From the NCBI GenBank assembly GCA_937957915.1, contig CALGNZ010000096.1, positions 1-58,850 of the forward strand: a stretch of DNA of 58,850 nt. Reading direction: 5' to 3'. Both the position numbers and the translations under genes were made by a program. Below, piece after piece: positions 28,799 through 38,144 of the stretch. The notes under the pieces were generated by a model, which was not told the DNA's origin, searched no databases, and was given only the letters and a program-made list of their open reading frames with translations. This stretch comes from an uncultured Granulosicoccaceae bacterium (GTDB taxonomy: Bacteria; Pseudomonadota; Gammaproteobacteria; Granulosicoccales; Granulosicoccaceae). The first letter of the stretch is position 1. Each line of letters begins with the position of its first letter.

Positions 28799-29314
28799 CT
28801 CACTGCATCCAGTCAACCAAATTCAAATCCTCCAGCGCGAAACTGCTGATCCGGAGTTGATTGCGTATCGGCCCGTACCAATGAGCGCATTAACGGCTAC
28901 TGCCCGGATTGTGCACTGTTCTACCTAACTCATCAGGAGTTGAAGTCCGTTCAGTAGATAGAATACCGCGGAAATATCAACCGAAGTTACCACTACATGC
29001 TTGAAAACATTCCGGCCAGTGTAAAAGCCACTGCAGCCACTGCAGCCACTGGTGGTAACGATGGAGTAAGAGAATGATTGACCATGCGTTTTTGCACGCA
29101 CCACCGGCAATAGCAGATCAGTTTGATTTATCAAATTTGGCGGAGTTGGCCAGACGGGCCTCAAGAGCAATGCTATCAATGACCTGATGGCATTTCTGGA
29201 CTCACTAACGAATCAGTGCTGCCCGCGCTCCAGGTTCTCGCTCCAGCTGCTTGCTCCCGGGCTGGCTCCGGCGACAATTAAGCCGACCGCCAAACAATAC
29301 TAAACAGGTCTGCG
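28799..29314. other. Gap with short degenerate reading frames
   Basis: No gene longer than about 40 codons is convincing. The plus strand holds short protein-like pieces, for example YCPDCALFYLTHQEL before a TAG near 28930, a frame starting MLENIPASVKATAAT (28996) that ends in an ATGA overlap with MIDHAFLHAPPAIADQ (29074), and a 9-bp duplication GCAGCCACT. These may be remnants of a decayed gene or chance. Confidence 0.3.
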
Positions 29315-29740
29315 CTATTGCAGCAACAAACCATCCAGTGCCAGCCTGTAACCCTCAATACCAAAACCTGACACAACACCTTTCGCCACTCTCCCGATAT
29401 CGGAGATTCGACCACGAACAGCAGGGTTGCTCATATGCAACTCGTACACTGGAAAGTTAACCTGTAATATCGCCGCGCACAATGCAGGGTAGCCTGTCGT
29501 AAAACCGGCAGGGTTTATAATCGCACCATGTATAGATGCTTCGTGCGCCGCGTATAGCTTGTTGACAATTTCACCCTCTATATTGGAATGATATATTTCA
29601 AGCTCCACACCTGCCTGCTCGGCAAACTTTATGATTGCGCTATCGTATTCAGGCAGTGTCAAAGGGCCAAAAATATCCACCTGCGCCAAACCGCGCATAT
29701 TCATACCAGCACCGTGTACAACGAGGATCGATTTTGCCAA
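29315..29740 (-). CDS. Type II dehydroquinase-like protein, catalytic residues lost
   Basis: The 141-aa protein has the size and fold pattern of type II 3-dehydroquinate dehydratase: an N-terminal ILVVHGAGMN strand-loop, GPLTL, IINPAGFTT, ELHMSNP and GFGIEGYRLALDGL at the end. By alignment from memory to the M. tuberculosis enzyme, Asn12 is Gly, Arg19 is Ala, the key Tyr24 is Phe, and His81 is Thr; His101 (ELHMSN) remains, and three residues are deleted after it. True dehydratase activity is unlikely. It may bind a related acid or catalyse another reaction. It lies downstream of amt with a hairpin terminator between. Confidence 0.82.
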   Translation of the reverse strand: MAKSILVVHGAGMNMRGLAQVDIFGPLTLPEYDSAIIKFAEQAGVELEIYHSNIEGEIVNKLYAAHEASIHGAIINPAGFTTGYPALCAAILQVNFPVYELHMSNPAVRGRISDIGRVAKGVVSGFGIEGYRLALDGLLLQ

Positions 29741-29903
29741 TTGTGTTAACCGTAGGTTCTTGTTTGATACATTTAAAATTTAGCGCAAATATCAGCGATA
29801 GGATAGCCGCCCCAGTAATATAAGCGAACTGACAAATTCACTGACTCCAAAAAACAGCAATACCGCTTCCACAACAACCCAGATTTGTGCCAAAGGCAAA
29901 GAA

Positions 29904-29929
29904 CCAGTTGGTATCAGGATACCAACTGG
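29904..29929 (-). terminator. Hairpin terminator after amt
   Basis: A perfect 11-bp stem CCAGTTGGTAT (29904-29914)/ATACCAACTGG (29919-29929) with a 4-base loop lies 40 bases after the amt stop. On the minus strand it is followed by TTCTTTGCCTTT, a broken T-rich tract. Confidence 0.7.
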
Positions 29930-29968
29930 CTCAACTGTTAACCTGCCAAAGCCATGTTCTAAAGCATG

Positions 29969-31150
29969 TTACGACGTCAGGTTGTATGCACGTTCACCAT
30001 GGGCCACCAGGTCCAGCCCCTGAACTTCGTCTTCTTCGCTGACTCGCAACGGCGTAATCAGCCTGGTTACAAAAATCAAAATGGTTGTCATTACCACGGT
30101 AAAAACACCGACCACCAGCAACCCGCCTAACTGTTCAGTTGCCCCCGCGTGGCCAAATACAACCAACATAATTATTCCGAATATACCTCCGACGCCGTGT
30201 ACCGCGAACACGTCGAGCGTATCATCAATGTTCATGACATTTTTTACAACACCACACATTAGCTGACACAAGACCCCCGCAATCGAACCAATGACAAGTG
30301 CCTGAACCGGATCAACAGAACCCGACGCAGGAGTAATTGAAGCAAGCCCCGCAATGGTGCCGGTAACCATACCGATTAGAGATGCTTTGCCGTGGCGCAG
30401 TCGCTCCCAGAGTACCCAGCTAAGCGAAGCTGCCGCCGCCGATATATGCGTAACAGTAATAGCCATCGCAGCACCACCATCAGCCGCCAGTTGCGAACCG
30501 CCGTTGAAACCAAACCATCCTACCCACAACATTGCAGCGCCAATCATGACCATGCCAGGGTTATGCGGCGGCGTTGACTTCTCTCTGCGGTTTCCGAGAA
30601 ACGCTGCCAGCACCAATGCTGCGATACCCGCCGTCTGGTGCACAACAATGCCACCGGCAAAGTCATTTACTCCGTTTTCAAACAATGACCATTCTTCGCC
30701 TGCGAGCAAGCCGCCACCCCAAATCCAGTGCGCAACCGGCGCATAGCACAACAGCATCCACAGACTGGAAAACACCAGTACAAAGCCGTATCCAATGCGC
30801 TCCACATACGCACCGACAATCAGAGCCGGAGTGATGATGGCAAATGTCATCTGAAATGCAAAAAACAGTACTTCCGGAATAGTGCCTGACAGTGTATCAG
30901 CGTCTATCCCCATCAAAAAAGCCTTGCCAAGGCCACCCCAGTAAGCGTTGCCCTCACCAAACGCTATTGAGTAACCTACCGCAAGCCAGAGTATGCTCAT
31001 CAGGCAGGTAATCGAAAAGCAGTGCATCAACACACTCAACACGTTTCTCGACCTTACCAGTCCACCGTAAAAAAGTGCCAGACCCGGCAGTGTCATAAAC
31101 AAAACCAATGCCGTTGCTACCATTACCCAGGCAGTATCTGCTCCAACCAT
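29969..31150 (-). CDS. amt: Ammonium transporter
   Basis: This inner-membrane Amt/MEP/Rh protein carries ammonium. From the ATG at 31150 (GAGAGG seven bases upstream) it has 393 aa and eleven helices; a longer frame from 31270 adds 40 residues without family character. Typical segments are LFYGGLVRSRNVLS, GAYVERIGYG, the pore twin-His sites in VVHQTAGIAAL and FAVHGVGGIFG, and NPGMVMIGAAMLWVGWFGFNGGS. No glnK gene lies next to it, which is unusual since amt and glnK are normally paired. A consensus NtrC site sits about 260 bp upstream, so nitrogen limitation should induce it. Confidence 0.95.
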   Translation of the reverse strand: MVGADTAWVMVATALVLFMTLPGLALFYGGLVRSRNVLSVLMHCFSITCLMSILWLAVGYSIAFGEGNAYWGGLGKAFLMGIDADTLSGTIPEVLFFAFQMTFAIITPALIVGAYVERIGYGFVLVFSSLWMLLCYAPVAHWIWGGGLLAGEEWSLFENGVNDFAGGIVVHQTAGIAALVLAAFLGNRREKSTPPHNPGMVMIGAAMLWVGWFGFNGGSQLAADGGAAMAITVTHISAAAASLSWVLWERLRHGKASLIGMVTGTIAGLASITPASGSVDPVQALVIGSIAGVLCQLMCGVVKNVMNIDDTLDVFAVHGVGGIFGIIMLVVFGHAGATEQLGGLLVVGVFTVVMTTILIFVTRLITPLRVSEEDEVQGLDLVAHGERAYNLTS

Positions 31151-31411
31151 CTCAACCCTCTCAAGTGTAAAAAGCCCGGTGCGTAAACCAGGAAATCGTT
31201 CAAATGTGTAGTGCCCAACCGCGCACCTTACCAAATTGAGAGTGTGTTTATAGCGGACGACAGGCACCAAAACAGATCACCCGCCGCACCAAAATAGAGC
31301 AGTCTTTGCGACTAAGAGGGGAGTAAATCGCGTTAAACCAGGTTAGCTCGCCACCAGAACGGCGCTCAGGCTAAAACAGCCGGCAATTTTCAGGGTTCGC
31401 TCTGCCCAAAT

Positions 31412-31428
31412 TGCACTGAAATGGTGCA
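31412..31428 (-). promoter_or_regulatory. Consensus NtrC binding site upstream of amt
   Basis: TGCACT-GAAAT-GGTGCA matches the NtrC consensus TGCACY-N5-GGTGCA exactly and lies within the 8-bp inverted repeat AATTGCAC/GTGCAATT (31409-31431). It is upstream of amt on the amt strand, at enhancer-like distance. I could not place a convincing sigma-54 -24/-12 element between it and 31150; TTGGGCAC near 31210 is the nearest to a -24 box but has no matching -12. Confidence 0.85.
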
Positions 31429-31516
31429 ATTCAGCAGAAATATTTTTTGCAACCGGATCAACTTTTTATTTACTAACAATCTACCCGCCCAAAAGCGGGC
31501 AATAATTCGCTGTGCC

Positions 31517-32710
31517 TCAGGTAGCTCTTTGCAGCCCCTCAGCAATTGCCTGTGCCTTCACCGCTTCAGCAACCTTGCGAGCGACGTCGCGATTGAGTGC
31601 ATTCGGAAGTACATGTGAGGCGTCGATCGGGTTCACACAATCCGCCAGCGCATGAGCAGCCGCTATTTTCATACCCTCACTGATGTGTGTTGCACGCGCA
31701 TCGAGTGCGCCGCGGAATATACCGGGGAATGCCAGCACATTGTTAACCTGATTGGGAAAATCACTGCGCCCGGTTCCGACCACCGAAGCGCCGGCCTGCA
31801 AAGCCTCATCCGGCATTATTTCAGGGATTGGATTGGCCATAGCCAGGATAACAGGGTTACTGTTCATCAGCTTGATATCGTCACCGCAAAGCAAATTTCC
31901 CTTTGATACTCCGATAAACACATCTGCTTCTTTCAATGCATCCAGCAGTGACCCATTGCGATTGTGTCGGTTGCTATAGGCCAACAGTTTTGTTTTTTCA
32001 GGATTAAGATTGTCGCGGTCTTTGGAAATGATGCCCTTTGAGTCGCAGACAAGGACATCGTCTACAGGCATACAAACGCTCGAATCCTGCCCGACGCATC
32101 GCAGTAACCCGGCAATGGCAGTGCCTGCAGCACCCGCACCATTGATAACGACCTTCAGGGTTTCAATGGGTTTTTTAGTTACCTTGCAGGCATTGATCAA
32201 CGCAGCCAGTAACACAATGGCTGTTCCGTGCTGATCATCATGGAAGACCGGAATGCCAATTCCCTGTAGATCCTTCTCGATCTGAAAACACTTGGGTGCA
32301 GCTATATCTTCCAGATTGATGCCGCCAAAGGTGGGAGCAATCGCTTTGACGGTGCTAACTATTTCGCCGACGCTGTCCGCGTCTATTACCAGCGGCACGC
32401 CATCTATATCGGCAAACTCCTTAAACAGGATTGCTTTACCCTCCATCACCGGCAGCGCCGCCTCGGGACCAATATCACCCAAACCCAGCACCGATGAGCC
32501 ATCCGACACAATGGCAACAGAGTTACCCTTCATAGTTAACGCGTAACTGGAAGCCGGGTTCTCGGCTATATGACTCGAAACTGCCGCCACCCCCGGCGTG
32601 TACGCCAGCGAGAGATCATCGCTATTTTGCAACGGCACCTTTGACTTTATTGCCCACTTTCCCCGCAGTAAGCGGTGTAGCTCAAGAGACTCTTTAAAGA
32701 ACTTGCTCAT
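31517..32710 (-). CDS. Malic enzyme, short form
   Basis: Malic enzyme decarboxylates malate to pyruvate with NAD(P). The start at 32710 ([13 protein letters not shown]) gives 397 aa; the frame is open another 27 codons upstream. The sequence shows [63 protein letters not shown] and the Rossmann [15 protein letters not shown]. It lacks the C-terminal phosphotransacetylase-like domain of E. coli MaeB, so it belongs to the short bacterial class. It stands alone, upstream of the amt regulatory region. Confidence 0.93.
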   Translation of the reverse strand: MSKFFKESLELHRLLRGKWAIKSKVPLQNSDDLSLAYTPGVAAVSSHIAENPASSYALTMKGNSVAIVSDGSSVLGLGDIGPEAALPVMEGKAILFKEFADIDGVPLVIDADSVGEIVSTVKAIAPTFGGINLEDIAAPKCFQIEKDLQGIGIPVFHDDQHGTAIVLLAALINACKVTKKPIETLKVVINGAGAAGTAIAGLLRCVGQDSSVCMPVDDVLVCDSKGIISKDRDNLNPEKTKLLAYSNRHNRNGSLLDALKEADVFIGVSKGNLLCGDDIKLMNSNPVILAMANPIPEIMPDEALQAGASVVGTGRSDFPNQVNNVLAFPGIFRGALDARATHISEGMKIAAAHALADCVNPIDASHVLPNALNRDVARKVAEAVKAQAIAEGLQRAT

Positions 32711-33282
32711 CCTGGATGCATCCTTGTTTGCTAATTCGACAACATTGAGCGGCACAACTGCAGGACAACTGCGGCACAAAATTTCCAGCAACGGTCAGCT
32801 CAACACAGACAGCAGGGCAATGGTAAGCCACTCTGCAAAAAACGGCTGCGCAGCGTAGCTGTAAAATCATTAACTCGTGTCCTGACCCGGGAGCATAGCA
32901 TCTGTACGATCAACCGGATTACACAACGTGATCGTGCGCACCGGCTGGTTTTGGTCGCGGGCCCTATTCAACCAAATTCTCACCTCCTCATGAATCAATA
33001 AACACTAGGCTCAGGGAAAAACCGACGATTCGTTTAATACGGACCCCGAGCAACAATTCTCAAGGTAAATCAATCAGAAGCCACCGTACTGACGGTGTGC
33101 CCACTGGCATTCTCAGCTCGTTATAGTCTGCCCTGCCGGCTTGTTACCTGATATAAACTCCCGTAAATTCTATTGACTACCACCGACACACGTCGTTTCG
33201 CAACAGGCCTGTGCACCCACCAACAACCGGTGCACTTACCATCAACCAGTGCACTTACCAGCAAATAGTAGAGATCGATGCC
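32711..33282. other. Divergent malic enzyme/sulfotransferase region
   Basis: About 570 bp without a credible gene. It should hold both promoters. The segment next to the sulfotransferase carries three 19-bp direct repeats, listed separately. The rest shows no clear structure. Confidence 0.4.
33211..33267 (+). repeat. Three 19-bp direct repeats before the sulfotransferase
   Basis: Units at 33211, 33230 and 33249 all begin GTGCAC and continue (C/T)(C/T)ACCA(A/T/G)CAA; the third diverges at its end. They stop 15 bases before the chosen ATG. They could be tandem binding sites for a regulator (the GTGCAC core is palindromic) or simple slippage duplications. Confidence 0.7.
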
Positions 33283-34203
33283 ATGTCAGACGAATTTCTT
33301 GAGAAGGTCAAAGCACAGTTTGCCGCCGGAAACTATGCCGAAGTCATTGAGGAATGGGGCATTGACACCTCCAATAGCCACGAATTCAAAGAAAAGGCCT
33401 ACGCGGATTATCACCATCGGGAACAGGACGTAATCATCACCACCTATCCGAAAAGTGGCACCACGTGGATGAAGCAAATTGCAGTGCAGATCGGCTATCT
33501 CGGCGCAGGAGAATACAAGCATATTGATGACGTCGTACCCTGGCCAGACAAACTGGTACCCATAGAAGGACCGGAACTCAACGACATCAGCGTGCTCAGT
33601 GATTCACCAACCGGCATTCATGTCATCAAGAGCCACCTTGAAGCAGACTACATCCCTTACGACACAGGGGTAAAGTGTATCTGCGTTATCAGAGATCCGA
33701 AAGACACGCTGGTATCTGTTGTTCATTTTGAAAATGGTTTTAACAAACTGCTGTTTGATCACACAGTGCCTGTGGAAGAGTGGGTTGCAGCGTTTCAAAC
33801 CGATCGCTTTATCTACCAGCCCTGGGCAATGCTTACTGATAGCTGGTGGAAATTAAAAGATCGAGACAATGTTTTGATCATGCTGTACGAAGACATGAAA
33901 AAAGACCCAACTGCAACCATAAAAACGGTTGCTGATTTCCTGCAGGTTGAGTTAACCGAAGATCAGTTCAATAACGTATTAGAGAAAAGCAGCTTCAGTT
34001 ACATGAAGGCTAACGATGACAAATTCGCCCCACCTGCATGGGACGCCGGCCATGTGCCTATGGTACGAAGCGGCAAAAGCGGAAATTCAAAGGAGCTTTT
34101 ATCAAAAGAGGCGCAAGTGCAGATCGATGAATACTGCATGCAGGAGCTCGAAAAAATTGGGTCAACATTTCCCTACCACGATCTATACGCGCTGAAAAGC
34201 TAG
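33283..34203 (+). CDS. PAPS-dependent sulfotransferase
   Basis: The enzyme transfers sulfate from PAPS to a hydroxyl or amine of a small molecule. The ATG at 33283 gives 306 aa; an in-frame GTG at 33211 would read through the direct repeats and is unlikely. Family motifs are the 5'-phosphosulfate loop TTYPKSGTTWM (about residue 51), the 3'-phosphate site VIRDPKDTLVSVVHF with the conserved Arg and Ser, and the C-terminal RSGKSGNSKELLS, a variant of RKGxxGDWK. The catalytic His is probably in VIKSHLEADY. A flavin monooxygenase follows 20 bases later, suggesting hydroxylation then sulfation of one substrate. Confidence 0.92.
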   Translation: MSDEFLEKVKAQFAAGNYAEVIEEWGIDTSNSHEFKEKAYADYHHREQDVIITTYPKSGTTWMKQIAVQIGYLGAGEYKHIDDVVPWPDKLVPIEGPELNDISVLSDSPTGIHVIKSHLEADYIPYDTGVKCICVIRDPKDTLVSVVHFENGFNKLLFDHTVPVEEWVAAFQTDRFIYQPWAMLTDSWWKLKDRDNVLIMLYEDMKKDPTATIKTVADFLQVELTEDQFNNVLEKSSFSYMKANDDKFAPPAWDAGHVPMVRSGKSGNSKELLSKEAQVQIDEYCMQELEKIGSTFPYHDLYALKS

Positions 34204-34223
34204 ACAACATCAGGAGCCAGCGT

Positions 34224-35432
34224 ATGACCGCAGACAACCCGGCACTTGATATCGCAATCGTCGGTGGCGGTCTTGGTGGCGTCGCCTGCGCGCTATATCT
34301 AAACCTGGCCGGCCATCGCGCCGTCGTGTATGACACCGCAAGGGAGTTGCGAGAGACCGGCGCAGGTATTGTGGTACCACCAAACATGGTCCGCGCGCTC
34401 GAGCCACTTGGGCTGGCGCAGGCGCTGCATGATTTTTCAGTTTGCCTTGACGCAGCGTGGGAATTTCGTCGATGGGAAAACGGTCAAATCCTGTTTTCAC
34501 AGCCAATGGGGGAGCGTTGCCTGCAACTATACGGCGCGCATTGCTACGTTGCACATCGCGCTGATTTACTCAACATGCTCGTTAGCAGCTTGCCTCAGTC
34601 TCAATTACAGCTGGGGCATCACTGTATAGCAGTGAATCCGGTTGCCGATAAAATTGAACTCCGCTTCGCTACGGGCAACAACTCGCATAAAGACGTTGTC
34701 GCAGATGTGGTAATCGGTGCCGACGGAATTCATTCACTCACTCGAGACGCTATTGTACAGCGCAAACCCCCTCGCTTTTCTGGTCTGTGCGCATTCAGAT
34801 GCCTCTTACCGTCAGAGGCATCACCACCTATGGCTAACCGCTCGGTACAAACCCTGTGGCTTGGCCCGGGCAGACACTTTGTTCACTACCCGGTCAGAAA
34901 CGGCGAACTGATCAATATCGTTGCAATCGTACCCGCTGGTAACTGGCGTGAAGAATCATGGACTGCAGACGGAGACATAAACGATCTGGCATGTGAGTTC
35001 GAAGGATGGGATGCGAGACTAACAGACATGATCGCCGCTGCCACCGACACCAAACGCTGGGCACTGTATGATCACACGCCGTTAGAGCGCTGGACAAAGG
35101 GCAGACTTGCACTGCTCGGTGATGCCGCTCACGCCATGCTGCCATTTTTTGCACAGGGTGCCGCACAGGCAATAGAAGATGGCGCAGTGCTGGCCGAATG
35201 TCTGCGCGGTGCAAATACAGGCAGTGTTGAACGCGCTCTACAACGCTATGAATCTATCCGCAAACCGCGAGCTACTGAAGTGCAGTTAATGAGCCGCGGG
35301 CGAGAAATCAGAAACCATTTTGCAGATGGCCCGCAACAGCAGCAAAGAGACGAGCAGCTGGCCAATGGCGACCCACTTGCACAGAGTGCGTGGCTGTACG
35401 GACACGATCTATTTAATTTGCCATCTGACTGA
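34224..35432 (+). CDS. FAD-dependent monooxygenase (salicylate hydroxylase-like)
   Basis: This 402-aa class A flavoprotein monooxygenase should hydroxylate an aromatic or similar substrate with NAD(P)H and oxygen. It has the dinucleotide motif IAIVGGGLGGVACALYL (about residue 10), the DG motif VIGADGIHSLTR (about 165), and the FAD-ribose GD motif LALLGDAAHAMLPFFAQGAAQAIEDG (about 295). The length is normal. It follows the sulfotransferase by 20 bases, after TCAGGAG, so the two form an operon. Confidence 0.92.
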   Translation: MTADNPALDIAIVGGGLGGVACALYLNLAGHRAVVYDTARELRETGAGIVVPPNMVRALEPLGLAQALHDFSVCLDAAWEFRRWENGQILFSQPMGERCLQLYGAHCYVAHRADLLNMLVSSLPQSQLQLGHHCIAVNPVADKIELRFATGNNSHKDVVADVVIGADGIHSLTRDAIVQRKPPRFSGLCAFRCLLPSEASPPMANRSVQTLWLGPGRHFVHYPVRNGELINIVAIVPAGNWREESWTADGDINDLACEFEGWDARLTDMIAAATDTKRWALYDHTPLERWTKGRLALLGDAAHAMLPFFAQGAAQAIEDGAVLAECLRGANTGSVERALQRYESIRKPRATEVQLMSRGREIRNHFADGPQQQQRDEQLANGDPLAQSAWLYGHDLFNLPSD

Positions 35433-35604
35433 TGCCTTTATGGCTAGTGCTTTCGACCAGCTCTTTCAGCCAGTGCTTTCGGTTATAATCATCCGGGAAC
35501 AAAGCAGTCTTTACCTGTATGGCACTGACAGTTTGAAACACCGCATTGGCCAGCGCATCACTAAGTCGACTCGACACCTCTATTAGCTCAACCTGCCGAA
35601 CCAC
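35413..35604 (-). CDS. Possible small protein, convergent with the monooxygenase
   Basis: A 63-codon frame starts with GTG at 35604 and overlaps the last 20 bases of the monooxygenase gene. The product is amphipathic and protein-like (SRLSDALANAVFQTVSAIQV, then FPDDYNRKHWLKELVES) but no family is recognised and no ribosome site is evident. It may be chance; the rest of 35433-35848 shows only a 7-bp stem GCCAGCC/GGCTGGC at 35719-35750 upstream of the next gene. Confidence 0.3.
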   Translation of the reverse strand: MVRQVELIEVSSRLSDALANAVFQTVSAIQVKTALFPDDYNRKHWLKELVESTSHKGISQMAN

Positions 35605-35848
35605 CGAATATAGATGACCCGATCACTGTCGGCTAAAACATACTACCTAAGTGTCAGTTCAGTTTTGCCATACCGACAATGCAAAGCGGACTGAAACGGT
35701 AGAATAGGTGTAATAAAAGCCAGCCTGCGAAAACAATAGTTACGGCTGGCACAAACCAGAGACTTCAGGCAGTAACATCAATTGCAAAGCGCTACGCTTA
35801 CGCGCTCTGCTCGAACCAGTCCCGCGACAACTACAGATTGAATTAGTT

Positions 35849-37939
35849 ATGAATTGCATGTCCAACGCAACTGGCCTTATCGGTACTCTCGCCAGCGCAA
35901 CCCTGTTGCTCGCCAGTCCGTTGGCAGCGCTGGCAGATGGCGCGGGCCACCACCACGTTACCCCCGATGTGCCACTTGCCGGCAGCGCCAATAGCACAAC
36001 AATCAATGCCGCCAGCCACGGACAGCGCACGGCACAGGCAGCGCCAGTCACGCTGGGGCAACCTGCCCTGTTCGGCCAATGGTCTGATGTGATGCAATGG
36101 CCGGTAATGGCAGTGCACGCTAACTTGCTGCCGAATGGCAAAGTACTGGCGTGGGATGCAACGCCTGATGACCTCGACGACGATCCACACACCACAGACA
36201 ACTACACCACTCGCGTCACGCTGTGGGATCCGCAAACCAACCAGCATACAGCAACAAACAACGATACCAACTCAGACTTGTTTTGCGCCGGTTCGGCTCA
36301 CATGTGGGATGGCCGGGTATTGTTCGCCGGAGGTGACAGTGGCCGCTACGGCACAAATGGCCCGCTAATGAATACCAGCATTTATGATCCGGACACCAAT
36401 ACCTGGCGGCAGGTCACCAATATGGCAGCCCCCAGGTGGTATTCATCTGTTGCAGCACTCGGCAACGGTGAGTTACTTACCTACGCAGGCTCCTACACCC
36501 CTGATCCAATCGCTGAGGTCTTTCAACTCGATGAGACATGGCGGTCTCTGCTTTCCGTACCCGAAACAGCAGGCCTGTCAGTTGACTACCAGTGGATGCA
36601 GACAACCCCCGACGGCGATGTTATGACTTTCGGTCCGCAGAACACGCTGGCTACTATCAAAACCTCGGGCAACGGACAACTGATCGAAGGCCCAAAACGT
36701 GACAACTTTGCGGAGCGCCGCTACGGCAGTTACGCGATGTACGATATCGGAAAAGTACTGGTAAGCGGTGGCACTGAAAAAGAAGGCGGCGACACTTCCT
36801 ATCAATCCGCCGTTATTATAGATACAACCACGAACCAGACTACTGACACCGGCGCAATGATTTATCGCCGAACACAACATAATCTGACAATACTGGCAGA
36901 CGGTACCGTACTCGCAACCGGCGGTAACAGCGACGGCACACGCTTAATCAGTATGGAAGCAGGCGTGTACCGACCGGAGATATGGTCACCGGAAACAGGC
37001 CAATGGCGCGAAATGAATGATATGAAAATTAACCGCCAATATCATTCTATCGCACTCTTACTACCAGACGGACGCGTACTTTCCGCCGGAGGTGGCTACT
37101 GCGGAGACTGCGATGAAGTCGGCTACGAAGAACAAAACGCAGAGATTTTCTCACCGCCTTACCTCTTCTCTGACGGCGATTCACTCGCGGCCAGGCCATC
37201 CATCAGTGCCGCACCTGCCGTTGCTGATTATGCAACAGTGCTGACCATCAGAAGTAACCAGGCAGAACGTATCAGCAAGGCACACTTAATAAAGCCCGGC
37301 TCCGTTACCCATTCACAGAACCAGGACCAGCGCCTGATTCCGCTGTCGTTTAGCCAAAGCGGCGATACACTGCAACTCTCTATTACCGCCAACCGCAACA
37401 TTGCTCCACCCGGACACTACATGCTTTTTGTGGTTAACAATCAGGGCGTGCCCTCGCAGGGCCATATGATAAAACTGGGGCAGCCACAGCTCACCTCCGG
37501 CCAGCGCGTTAACAAACCACTACGCCGCAACCAGACAGATGAGTTTGTGATCAATGCAGATGCCGCTGACAAAGCCCTGCTGGTATCGATTAGCGACACC
37601 ACTGCAAACGGCAGAATGCAGGTGACCGGCGTTGCCAGCAACAATCGAAATACAGCAGCGTGCGATACAACCGTCGTGGCTGGCAGCACTACCGAGTGCA
37701 GACTGGAAAACACTACCAATACACGCTGGAAAATACGATTCACAGCTGCCAATGATTCAGCCTATTCGCTGGTGGCTGATTTGAGCACACAGCCAGACCC
37801 TCTGGCACAACCGGCACCCGACGGGTTTGCGCCACCACCCGGTACAACAATCAGCAGTGGTGGAGGAGGATCTGTCAACTTGTTATATCTTTTACTCACC
37901 TCCATTGCAGTTCTTCGACGCAGATGGCACCGCGCCTGA
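35849..37939 (+). CDS. Galactose/glyoxal oxidase-like copper-radical oxidase, GlyGly-CTERM
   Basis: The 696-aa protein has a signal peptide (residues 1-29, ending ALA), a kelch-type beta-propeller (about 75-440) and a C-terminal DUF1929/E-set domain (about 445-550). By comparison with galactose oxidase, the Cys-Tyr cofactor pair is Cys146 (DLFCAGSAH) and Tyr198 (PRWYSS); the other copper ligands are Tyr398-His399 (RQYHSIALLLPDGR) and His488 (GSVTHSQNQDQR). The active site is thus complete and it should oxidise an alcohol or aldehyde to give H2O2. The C-terminus has SSGGGGS, a hydrophobic helix and RRRW, a GlyGly-CTERM tail for rhombosortase processing and surface display. Confidence 0.9.
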   Translation: MNCMSNATGLIGTLASATLLLASPLAALADGAGHHHVTPDVPLAGSANSTTINAASHGQRTAQAAPVTLGQPALFGQWSDVMQWPVMAVHANLLPNGKVLAWDATPDDLDDDPHTTDNYTTRVTLWDPQTNQHTATNNDTNSDLFCAGSAHMWDGRVLFAGGDSGRYGTNGPLMNTSIYDPDTNTWRQVTNMAAPRWYSSVAALGNGELLTYAGSYTPDPIAEVFQLDETWRSLLSVPETAGLSVDYQWMQTTPDGDVMTFGPQNTLATIKTSGNGQLIEGPKRDNFAERRYGSYAMYDIGKVLVSGGTEKEGGDTSYQSAVIIDTTTNQTTDTGAMIYRRTQHNLTILADGTVLATGGNSDGTRLISMEAGVYRPEIWSPETGQWREMNDMKINRQYHSIALLLPDGRVLSAGGGYCGDCDEVGYEEQNAEIFSPPYLFSDGDSLAARPSISAAPAVADYATVLTIRSNQAERISKAHLIKPGSVTHSQNQDQRLIPLSFSQSGDTLQLSITANRNIAPPGHYMLFVVNNQGVPSQGHMIKLGQPQLTSGQRVNKPLRRNQTDEFVINADAADKALLVSISDTTANGRMQVTGVASNNRNTAACDTTVVAGSTTECRLENTTNTRWKIRFTAANDSAYSLVADLSTQPDPLAQPAPDGFAPPPGTTISSGGGGSVNLLYLLLTSIAVLRRRWHRA

Positions 37940-38144
37940 CAACGATGCCTTCAACTTTGCCTCAGTAACTATGCAGCGGTAGCTATGCCTGAATCACTAA
38001 GCCCGGATAACTAAGCCTGAGCCACTAAGCCTGCTAATCCGGGTTAAGGTGTAAGTAACCGACAACAACAGGAGTGCACGGTCGGTAGCTTATCAGGATA
38101 CACAAGGCTTATAGCAGAGCGTGAACTGACGCGAATGCCAGCCG

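Noticed and set aside
29074..29230. C-terminus of a cytochrome c peroxidase (DLMAFLDSLTN).
   Set aside because: The match is one short segment in a frame closed by a stop 20 codons upstream, with no heme motif.
31150..31260. Sigma-54 promoter for amt at TTGGGCAC.
   Set aside because: The GG and GC dinucleotides do not have the required 10-base spacing on either reading of the box.
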